This document shows, piece after piece, positions 1-5,688 of a stretch of DNA of 22,841 bases. This DNA is from Deltaproteobacteria bacterium. Lineage in GTDB: Bacteria; Desulfobacterota; Desulfobacteria; Desulfobacterales; C00003060. Made by a program: the position numbers and the translations under genes. The stretch is taken from assembly GCA_019309245.1 (NCBI GenBank), contig JAFDGP010000006.1, forward strand, positions 1-22,841. The letters run 5' to 3'. The notes under the pieces are model-generated. The model was not told where the DNA came from. It saw only the letters and a list, made by a program, of their open reading frames with translations, and did not search any database. Positions within the stretch are counted from its first letter, which is position 1. The number at the start of each line of letters is the position of its first letter.

Positions 1-370
1 TCACCCGGGCGGGCCTGTAGATCCACTGAAGGGGATTGAGTTGAAAGAGTTGGGCAACCACCACGACCGGAGCCCCTTTTGATCGAGCTCGGATGACCTG
101 ATCTGCTGAGGCCACACCGAACTGAGCGTGGCCAAGCTCCAATTCTTTGAGGGCGTCCCGTTCCGGGCTGCCTTCCTTGACCGTAACCCTCAGCCTGTGG
201 CGTTTGAAGACACCATAGGCCTGCGCGTAGAGGTCCCCGGCGGTACTGGCGTTAAACAGCCACTTAAGTCTATAATTGATTTCCAGAAGGGTCCTGTCCG
301 AGGATTTTTCACAGCCTCCCAGCCAGGCGATCAAGGCTGAAAGCACGATCAGGCCAACGGACTTGTGCAT
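1..370 (-). CDS. ABC transporter substrate-binding lipoprotein, NMT1/THI5-like (partial, 3' end off the window)
   Basis: Translating the minus strand from the ATG at 370-368 gives an open frame to the window edge, about 123 residues. The N-terminus is a lipoprotein signal: MHKS, a hydrophobic stretch, then a lipobox LGGC with Cys near residue 20. The mature part continues with YRLKWLFNASTAGDLYAQAY and later LKELELGHAQFGVASADQV. That is the start of the NMT1/THI5-like periplasmic binding fold used for pyrimidine, sulfonate, taurine and nitrate-type ligands. It would be lipid-anchored outside the inner membrane and would feed the permease and ATPase encoded upstream on the same strand. It is separated from the permease gene by 672 bp, so it may have its own promoter. 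The ligand cannot be read from this fragment. The fold call is firm; substrate is unknown. Confidence 0.85.
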   Translation of the reverse strand, partial: MHKSVGLIVLSALIAWLGGCEKSSDRTLLEINYRLKWLFNASTAGDLYAQAYGVFKRHRLRVTVKEGSPERDALKELELGHAQFGVASADQVIRARSKGAPVVVVAQLFQLNPLQWIYRPARV

Positions 371-578
371 CCATTTGCATCGCACGGCCGACCTCAGTGC
401 AAAAACAGGCCCCCTGACAACACGCCGGAATCCGGGTCAGGAGGCCTTAGAATGTGATTCGGCCCTGGGGTGTTAAACTTGCAGCACAAGCGTGCCTTTA
501 TTTCTGGAGGACTAATGGCGGGGTCCCCAGAGCCGAAACTGTTTTAGCGGCGCTGTTTCTCGGGAAGACAGACCTTGT

Positions 579-698
579 GAGACCTTTGCAAAACTCGTTG
601 CTCTCGCTTACAGGGCAACATTTTGCGCGCTCGGCCTGGATCATATTGCCTTGAGGGAAGACGACCTGACCGCCGGCAGGAAGTTGTGCAAAGCTCTC
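579..698. repeat. MITE-like element, copy 1 (120 bp, terminal inverted repeats)
   Basis: The left end reads GAGACCTTTGCA (579-590). The right end, read on the minus strand, gives GAGAGCTTTGCA (698-687), so the element has imperfect 12-bp terminal inverted repeats. It encodes nothing. A related 84-bp element lies inverted at 14565-14648. Both share the ends and the internal stretch around AAACTCGTTGCTC, while copy 1 carries about 36 bp more in the middle. Ends of this kind resemble IS5-type insertion sequences, so a non-autonomous derivative is plausible. No clear target-site duplication is visible. Confidence 0.7.
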
Positions 699-783
699 CT
701 AGTATTTGCCTACCCCCTCACATCGCATATTGAACACCTAAACATCCAAATGCACACTAACAGGGGAAAATTGACTTGTCAAG

Positions 784-822
784 CATATATTGTGGTAGAT
801 CAAAAAAAAAACGCAATATATG
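784..822. promoter_or_regulatory. Perfect 9-bp inverted repeat, possible operator
   Basis: CATATATTG (784-792) and CAATATATG (814-822) are exact reverse complements separated by 21 bp that include an A10 tract. The site is about 415 bp upstream of the binding-protein start on the minus strand and about 220 bp downstream of the permease stop. An operator or bent-DNA site is possible, but nothing ties it to a named regulator. Confidence 0.3.
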
Positions 823-1042
823 GTGTGATTCCCTAATCTAGCCCTGGGAAAAAACGAAGCAGCGTGTTGATGACCGCGTAAGCCCGCGGGAATGCTGTTC
901 TGAGAAAGGGGCCATTTCACACTTTGCGGAAAGGGTTTCCGGTATTCAGTTGTCAGTTTTCAGCAAAGGTTTGAAAAGATGGATGGGCCATCTCGCTTCC
1001 GGCATGTAGGCCAGGGCTAACTTCTTTGCAACGTTTGATTTA

Positions 1043-1810
1043 TTAATGGAAATCGACCTGATCCGGGCCGTAAAGACGCCTCTGGAGCGCGACGCCGGTC
1101 CACTCCAACAGGGCCAGGTATATCGAGGTGCAGATGCCGATCTCAAACAGGGCGACCAGAATCTTAGCCAGATCGCTCTGATAAAGCGCAATACGAATGG
1201 TATGGCCGATCCCGGAACTCGCGGCCAGGAATTCCGCCACAATGGTACCGACCATGGCCAAAGTAGCGCTTCCCACAACCACGGTAATCAGTTTATGGAT
1301 ATTTTCAAAGGCTCGAATCTTGACCTGAAGGCGCCAGGTGGTCTTACCGGTGGCGACATAAAAATGTTCAACTGCTTCCACGGGCTCGCCCAAGACCCCA
1401 AGGATCGCCAATAACAGAGGAAAATAACAAATCATGGCCGCGATCAACAGTCTTGAAGAAAGGCCGTCTCCGAGCAGGATAAAGATGATCGGCGCAATCG
1501 CAACAATCGGATAAGCCTGGATGTTATATGCCGCGACCTTGATCAGGGAGCCGACCCGGCAGGTGGGCCGTCCGATGATTCCGACCACAGACGCCAATAC
1601 GATCGACAGCACGTGCCCCACAATCGCGACCAACAAGGTGTTTGCGACATCCAGGATATAACGGCCGAAAACCTCTCGGGCGGTGTTTTGCAGCTCCCCG
1701 ACGCTGGGAATCACGTAGTCGGAAAGCCCTAGGGCATGTTTGATCAAAAACAGAAACGCCAGCCCTACAAGGTACACCAGGAAAAACTGGTAGATCCTTT
1801 TATGCGGCAC
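1043..1810 (-). CDS. ABC transporter permease, SsuC/TauC-like (BPD_transp_1)
   Basis: This inner-membrane permease of about 255 residues belongs to the sulfonate/nitrate/taurine-type uptake family. An upstream ATG at 1852 is in frame, but I chose the GTG at 1810-1808. It has a good GGAGGT site (1821-1816) five bases away, and it overlaps the ATPase stop codon, which suggests translational coupling. Several membrane segments are visible, for example QFFLVYLVGLAFLFLIKH near the start, a block around AYPIVAIAPIIFILLG, and LLIAAMICYFPLLLAIL. The cytoplasmic EAA-type loop that docks on the ATPase is the EHFYVATGKTTWRLQVKIRA region, shifted from the canonical EAA...G. It forms an operon with the ATPase and probably the SDR upstream. 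Substrate is unknown; the family assignment is solid. Confidence 0.88.
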   Translation of the reverse strand: MPHKRIYQFFLVYLVGLAFLFLIKHALGLSDYVIPSVGELQNTAREVFGRYILDVANTLLVAIVGHVLSIVLASVVGIIGRPTCRVGSLIKVAAYNIQAYPIVAIAPIIFILLGDGLSSRLLIAAMICYFPLLLAILGVLGEPVEAVEHFYVATGKTTWRLQVKIRAFENIHKLITVVVGSATLAMVGTIVAEFLAASSGIGHTIRIALYQSDLAKILVALFEIGICTSIYLALLEWTGVALQRRLYGPDQVDFH

Positions 1811-2492
1811 TGATGACCTCCAGGATAGTGCGTTCAACATCTTGTTTAGCAAAGGTGTCGTCCCTTCGGCAGTCGCAGCCCGGAATACGAACGGCCTGGG
1901 GCCTCCTGTGGGAACCGCGCAGGATCAAGATTTGCGCGCAGAGCTTTGAAATTTCCTGGATGTTATGGGAAATATACAAAAAGGCCTTGGAGGGAAACAT
2001 CTCCTTGATATTCAAAATGATTACCTCCCGGGTGGCTTCGTCCACATTAGCCAGGCTTTCATCCATAATCAGAAGGTCGAAATCCTGCACAAGGTAACGC
2101 AGCAGGTTCACCCGGTTTTGCTGGCCAAGGGAAAGCCGTGCAAACCGCGATTGGAGACAAGGGGCAAGGCCAAAAAGCCGGGTCAACTTTTTTAAAGTTG
2201 TCTGCGCGGACGCTGGCGTCACCTCCAACAGGTGTTCTTTTACGGAGTACCACCCGGGCACCCTTTCCAGGTTATAAGAGTACAGGACACGGCCGTTGGG
2301 GTCTCGGGTCACATGTTCGGCCGAGACGGGGACTTCACCGGCCAGAATCCTGGCCAGGGTGGTCTTTCCTACGCCGGAAGGGCCGAAAAGGGCGTGAAAG
2401 CCCGGGCCTGAAATCCGGCACGACAGCCTTCGAAACACATCAGCCTCCGTGCCGGGGTACCGAAATGAGAGGTCTTTGCATTCGACAAACAT
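1800..2492 (-). CDS. ABC transporter ATP-binding protein with atypical signature motif
   Basis: This 230-residue nucleotide-binding subunit would energise the neighbouring permease. Walker A is GPSGVGKT (residues 37-44), Walker B is LLIMDE (140-145) followed by the D-loop region SLANVD, and the switch histidine is in YISHN (H176). The signature reads LSLGQQ (120-125) instead of LSGGQ. The Q-loop Gln seems replaced by Asn in the YSYNLERVPGW segment (around N74), by my eye alignment. The start ATG at 2492 is 14 bp after the SDR stop, so the two genes probably share a transcript; its last codons overlap the permease start. Walker A and B are intact, so ATP binding and hydrolysis are expected. 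The altered C-loop makes it divergent within the SsuB/TauB group. Confidence 0.88.
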   Translation of the reverse strand: MFVECKDLSFRYPGTEADVFRRLSCRISGPGFHALFGPSGVGKTTLARILAGEVPVSAEHVTRDPNGRVLYSYNLERVPGWYSVKEHLLEVTPASAQTTLKKLTRLFGLAPCLQSRFARLSLGQQNRVNLLRYLVQDFDLLIMDESLANVDEATREVIILNIKEMFPSKAFLYISHNIQEISKLCAQILILRGSHRRPQAVRIPGCDCRRDDTFAKQDVERTILEVISAA

Positions 2493-2506
2493 GAAATACT
2501 CTCGGC

Positions 2507-3328
2507 TCAGGTGCCAATGACACCTTTGGGTATGGGCTCTATGAATTCCCCTCCCAGAACATAGCCGCCGTCGAGGCGCGCGGCGCTTCCGGTCATAAAC
2601 GGAGCGTCTCGCAGGATGAACAGGACTGCCCGGGTTACATCGTCAAATGTCCCCAGGCGTCTCAGCAGGGTGTGATCAATGATTTCTTGTTGTTGCGCCC
2701 TGGTTAAAATCCCCCAGCCGCGGGTTCCCGGCCCGTGTCGGGTTTCAGTAAACCCCAGCATGAGCTCGTTAACCCGGACCTCCGGCGCAGCCTGCCGGGC
2801 CCAAGCTTCGGTGAGCGACGATACGGCCCGATTGGCGGCGGCATAACCGTCGTTGAATACACGACCTGCGGGCCCGCACCGGCCAGTCAAAGCGGCGATG
2901 GATGAGATATTGACCACGGCTCCGTCGCCCGAGGCCTTCAAATGGGGAAGAGCGCAATCATAGACCCACCACTTTGCCCGCAAGGTGGTAGCCATCTCCA
3001 GGTCCCACTGCTGCGCCACGTAGCGGCCATGGACCACCGGCCAGCCGCCTCGTTCGATATTGTTAATCAGGATATCCAACCTGCCGAAAGCGTCCAAGAC
3101 AGTGTTGATGAGCGCCGGGATGGCCGCGGTGTCCAAAAGATCGGTTTTAAGGATCATGTGTCGGGCACCGGTGGCTTTGAAATCGTGTTTCATGGCCTCA
3201 AGAGACTCTTCCCAATCAAAATAATTCAGGGCTACCATGACGCCTTCCCGGGCCAAGGACAGGCCGATGGCTTTTCCGATTCCCTTGATGGCACCCAGCA
3301 CCAGTGCAACTTTGCCGTCCAGTTCCAT
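2507..3328 (-). CDS. Short-chain dehydrogenase/reductase-like protein lacking the catalytic lysine
   Basis: This protein of 273 residues has the SDR Rossmann fold. The nucleotide-binding glycines are in LGAIKGIG (residues 11-18), an acidic or basic selector region follows strand 2, and the structural NNAG motif reads NNIE (89-92). The catalytic serine region is NISS (140-143). The active-site YxxxK appears as YAAAN (162-166): Tyr is present but Lys is replaced by Asn. The tetrad Asn also appears absent (TTLRAKW near 114-120). The C-terminal GGY/GG segment is FabG-like. The start at 3328 has AGGAG nine bases upstream. It is the first gene of the ABC operon. With Lys lost, ordinary NAD(P)-dependent oxidoreduction is doubtful; it could bind a ligand or nucleotide, or use a different mechanism. 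Substrate unknown. Confidence 0.85.
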   Translation of the reverse strand: MELDGKVALVLGAIKGIGKAIGLSLAREGVMVALNYFDWEESLEAMKHDFKATGARHMILKTDLLDTAAIPALINTVLDAFGRLDILINNIERGGWPVVHGRYVAQQWDLEMATTLRAKWWVYDCALPHLKASGDGAVVNISSIAALTGRCGPAGRVFNDGYAAANRAVSSLTEAWARQAAPEVRVNELMLGFTETRHGPGTRGWGILTRAQQQEIIDHTLLRRLGTFDDVTRAVLFILRDAPFMTGSAARLDGGYVLGGEFIEPIPKGVIGT

Positions 3329-3587
3329 GTAGTTGCTCCTATGATGTGTCGATCCGTCAAACCGGGGAGTCCGAACAAAAACTGATCACGAAAACACGAA
3401 AGGACGAAAACACGAAAACCTCAATATTTTTTTATTTCGTGCTTTCAATCTCTCGTGATTTGCGCCCTTCGTGCTTGAGAACAGCACGTGATTATCTTTT
3501 AAAGTTTTTTGTCCCAACACACGCGTATTGTTCTTAATGCGTGAACCGCGCAATTTGAATTGAGTTTCTTAAGAGGGTTTACAAAAA
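3329..3587. other. Intergenic space between the SDR start and the YkgJ-type gene
   Basis: No gene is seen here. The space includes the ribosome binding site and presumed promoter of the minus-strand SDR-ABC operon (AGGAG about nine bases from the ATG at 3328), then the dispersed ACGAAAACACGAAA-type repeat at 3385-3517. I found no hairpin with a T-run that would terminate the YkgJ-type gene. Confidence 0.6.
3385..3517. repeat. Dispersed intergenic repeat, copy 1 (ACGAAAACACGAAA type)
   Basis: This AT-rich non-coding block has short internal reiterations of ACGAAAACACGAAA near its start and ends with TTTTAAAGTTTTTTGTCCCA. An inverted copy occurs at 22741 to the window end. The last 26 bp are identical between copies, as is the core around TATTTCGTGCTTTCAATCT. 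Copy 1 has an extra ~25 bp segment (roughly 3453-3490) compared with copy 2. Confidence 0.85.
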
Positions 3588-4331
3588 TCAGGAACCCTCC
3601 CCGCAGGCTGAATCGTCCTGGAAAAGCTCATCTCTGATCCATTCAATTCCGAATCGCATCAAGGCCGTATCCGCCTCCAGGGAGCCCGCGACAAAGGCCT
3701 TACACTCGGCCGGGACCCGGAGGTTTCGGGCAGCAGCGAAGTCACGAAATCGGTCCAGATCGTAGCAGGCCATGCAGAACCGGTCCACCTCAAGGTCAGT
3801 CAATGGTTTTGCACGTCTTTGCCGCATCAAAACGATGATATCCATGATCAGGTCATTCATTTGATTGTAGGGGGCGATGTCCTCGTTTTTCTTCCACTGC
3901 GCGATCGTCCAGCGATTTGGATGGTCAAAACCCAGGCAATGGGCTTCCTTGATCAGAAAATAGGATTCGCGACAGGTGGTTTCACCCGGGTTTCTACATA
4001 CCATGCGGCCCAACGGGTAGGTCCGACAGGCCGTGGGTCGATCTTCGTACACCCGACATCCGGTGCTGGTGACAAATGGGCAAGCCCGGCTCTGGTCCGA
4101 CGACATCTTGAGTGAAACCACCGGAAGCCCGCTTTCGGGGCCCCGGTGTAACTCGGTGTAGTATTTTAGAAATTTCTGAGAGGGCAAGCAAAGCCGGTGC
4201 TTGAGCCGGAGGATGTCATAGGGCGTCAGATAGTGGTTCAAATCGCGGCAGCAGCGGTTGAAGCATGCGTTTTGCGGTCCGCAGAAAAATTCAAAGCTGC
4301 CGTCGGGCGGCAAGGGTTCGAACGTGGGCAT
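3588..4331 (-). CDS. YkgJ-family cysteine-cluster protein
   Basis: This soluble protein of 247 residues has the YkgJ/CxxxCxxCC cysteine-cluster signature, thought to bind zinc or an iron-sulfur centre. Its N-terminal cysteines are FFCGPQNACFNRCC (C17, C23, C27, C28). A second group follows in ACPFVTSTGCRVYEDRPTAC (the typical C..CxxY..RP..CR pattern), then CRNPGETTC and HCLGF. The start ATG at 4331 has only a weak GAGAG upstream. It stands alone, divergent from the apr genes and separated from them by a long gap. The biochemical role of the family is not established, and nothing here narrows it down. Family recognition is good. Confidence 0.85.
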   Translation of the reverse strand: MPTFEPLPPDGSFEFFCGPQNACFNRCCRDLNHYLTPYDILRLKHRLCLPSQKFLKYYTELHRGPESGLPVVSLKMSSDQSRACPFVTSTGCRVYEDRPTACRTYPLGRMVCRNPGETTCRESYFLIKEAHCLGFDHPNRWTIAQWKKNEDIAPYNQMNDLIMDIIVLMRQRRAKPLTDLEVDRFCMACYDLDRFRDFAAARNLRVPAECKAFVAGSLEADTALMRFGIEWIRDELFQDDSACGEGS

Positions 4332-4633
4332 GGAAATCGCTCTCGGGTCCGGTGGCTTTTAAATAGTGGTCGTCGCTGGACTGACGATTTGTGTCGTGTC
4401 TATCATCAGGTCGGCGGCCAAGTCAACCGGACGGCGTCTGGTTTCCAATTTGCCAGGGCCACCGCATGCCCGGTGACGACCATCCGGCTGAGGTTTTCCG
4501 GGCTACACAATCCTATAACCAAAAGCAAAAAACGCCTAAAAAGGTCTTGACAACAACGTCCTATGATGATAAGCACATATCGTTCTCTGGGGGACGCTTT
4601 AATCCCTTGAATTTCTTTTTAATTTTTCTGACA

Positions 4634-4663
4634 TTCTCCGTGTCTCACAGACATTCCGGAGAA
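4634..4663. promoter_or_regulatory. Stem-loop in the apr upstream region
   Basis: TTCTCCG-TGTCT (4634-4645) pairs with AGACA (4649-4653) and CGGAGAA (4657-4663) around a CAC loop, with a 3-nt TTC bulge on the right arm. That is 12 base pairs in all. No T-run follows directly on the plus strand. On the minus strand a T-poor AAAAATTAAAAAG sequence follows, so it is not a standard terminator in either direction. It could be a leader structure or a protein site. Confidence 0.5.
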
Positions 4664-5066
4664 GAATCTGTCGTCATTTGAGCACCGCTTCAGGTATGGG
4701 CTGGTGCGGATTACCAGGCGTTCGTGGCACCGGAAGAAGCTAAGCCCGGACGGCTGATGGTGTGCCCCAAGTAGTGCCCGGTTGTGCCGTTTACAGATGG
4801 GCGCCACGCTGGCGGTTCGCGATAATACTGGGATTAACTCGAGCCGGTTGTATCCTGAAAGCGGGAGGTCCGAAATAAGAACAGGTTTGACGCGGCGGCG
4901 CCTTTTTATCGTGAGGCTCGCACAAGAAGAATCGATTTGCCGGTGTGTTTGTGAAAATAAGTGCATGCGGTGTTGCGGTGATGTCATAAGCCGGCTGTGC
5001 TGCCATGTCGGACCATCAGGCCACTTTTTTTGTACCAGTGGGGTCTGCTTGAAGACACCAAACGAG

Positions 5067-5095
5067 AAAGGAGGGATGTGAAGCACGTATTGTAG
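5067..5095 (+). promoter_or_regulatory. Strong ribosome-site sequence with start-stop / 5-codon frame in the aprB leader
   Basis: AAAGGAGGG (5067-5075) is followed at once by ATGTGA (5076-5081), a start codon with an immediate stop. An overlapping GTG (5078) would open a five-codon frame MKHVL ending at 5095. The true aprB start is 94 bp further on with its own AGGAGGT. A leader peptide or ribosome standby site is possible. This is inference from sequence only. Confidence 0.3.
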
Positions 5096-5188
5096 AGACG
5101 GGGAGGTGGTGACCATTGTGAATCCCAATTCATTGGCCGGGCCATCTCCGGAAAGCAGTTAAAAAAACATTCTTAGGAGGTAAATTCA

Positions 5189-5620
5189 ATGCCAAGCTTT
5201 GTCATTCAAGAAAAATGTGATGGCTGCAAAGGTGGTGAAAAGACTGCCTGCATGTACATCTGCCCCAATGACCTGATGGTCTTGGATGCAAATGCCATGA
5301 AGGCGTACAACCAGGAGCCGGATCAATGCTGGGAATGCTTTTCCTGCGTAAAGATCTGCCCCACTCAGGCCATTGAGGTTAGGGGCTACTCTGATTTTGT
5401 GCCGTTGGGCTCCAGTGTTATGCCGATGCGAGGAACCGAGGATATTATGTGGACCTGCAAGTTCAGAAACGGCACGATCAAACGCTTCAAGTTCCCCATC
5501 CGGACCACACCGGAAGGCGCAGCCAATGCCTATGAGGATCTGAAAGGCCAGGATCTTAACAGTGGTCTGCTCTCCACAGAGGAGGCCGACGGCAAGACGC
5601 TGCCGACACCCAATATTTAA
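5189..5620 (+). CDS. aprB: Adenylylsulfate reductase, beta (iron-sulfur) subunit
   Basis: AprB carries electrons to the FAD site of AprA, where APS is reduced to sulfite and AMP in the cytoplasm. It is 143 residues, normal for the family. Two [4Fe-4S] clusters are set by C10, C13, C21, C25 (CDGCKGGEKTACMYICP) and C47, C50, C53, C57 (CWECFSCVKICP). The spacing between C13 and C21 is the AprB-type insertion. The C-terminal tail after GYSDFVPLGSSV wraps AprA in known structures. The ATG at 5189 follows AGGAGGT by seven bases. aprA begins 68 bp downstream on the same strand and is surely co-transcribed. Identification is very secure. Confidence 0.98.
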   Translation: MPSFVIQEKCDGCKGGEKTACMYICPNDLMVLDANAMKAYNQEPDQCWECFSCVKICPTQAIEVRGYSDFVPLGSSVMPMRGTEDIMWTCKFRNGTIKRFKFPIRTTPEGAANAYEDLKGQDLNSGLLSTEEADGKTLPTPNI

Positions 5621-5688
5621 ATCTTGGGTTGCAGAAACGGTGGGATCGTGAAGGTAAAGAACCTAACTTATGTAAGGAGGATACGGAT

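Larger units (their letters stand above)
371..1042. other. Intergenic gap between permease and binding-protein genes, with repeats
   Basis: I see no convincing gene in these 672 bp. They hold a MITE-like element (579-698), a short palindrome TTGAC-TT-GTCAA (771-782), a perfect 9-bp inverted repeat CATATATTG / CAATATATG (784-792 and 814-822) and a run of ten A (802-811). The AT-rich 770-840 part is the likeliest place for a minus-strand promoter driving the binding-protein gene. TTGACA reads on the minus strand at 782-777, but no convincing -10 box follows it. Confidence 0.6.
4332..5188. other. 857-bp non-coding region upstream of aprB
   Basis: I find no convincing gene. The stretch holds a TTGACA (4547-4552) without a clear -10 box, an AT-rich zone (4600-4635), a strong hairpin (4634-4663), an AAAGGAGGG ribosome-site-like sequence with a start-stop (5067-5095), and the real aprB ribosome site AGGAGGT (5175-5181). 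The aprB promoter must lie here, but I cannot place it with confidence. A cysteine-rich TTG-initiated frame at 4782-5081 has no ribosome site and was not accepted. Confidence 0.6.

Noticed and set aside
1811..1852. ATG start at 1852 for the permease
   Set aside because: It would overlap the ATPase gene by 53 bp and lacks a ribosome site. The GTG at 1810 has GGAGGT five bases upstream.
4547..4575. Promoter for aprB at TTGACA 4547-4552
   Set aside because: At a spacer of 16-18 bp there is no acceptable -10 box. TATGAT lies only 9 bp away. Not supported as a promoter.
4782..5081. Cysteine-rich open frame of 99 codons upstream of aprB
   Set aside because: It starts with TTG, has no ribosome site, and resembles no family I know. 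The cysteines could be chance. The strong AAAGGAGGG lies at its end, not its beginning.
4619..5128. 169-codon open frame on the minus strand upstream of aprB
   Set aside because: The composition is rich in Ser, Arg and His without domain features, and there is no ribosome site. It is probably a chance open frame.
5116..5135. Rex-like site TTGTGAAT-CCCA-ATTCATTG ahead of aprB
   Set aside because: The inner arms TGAAT/ATTCA are symmetric, but the right half should end CACAA and does not. Spacing between the half-sites is also two bases longer than the usual Rex site. Too weak to annotate.
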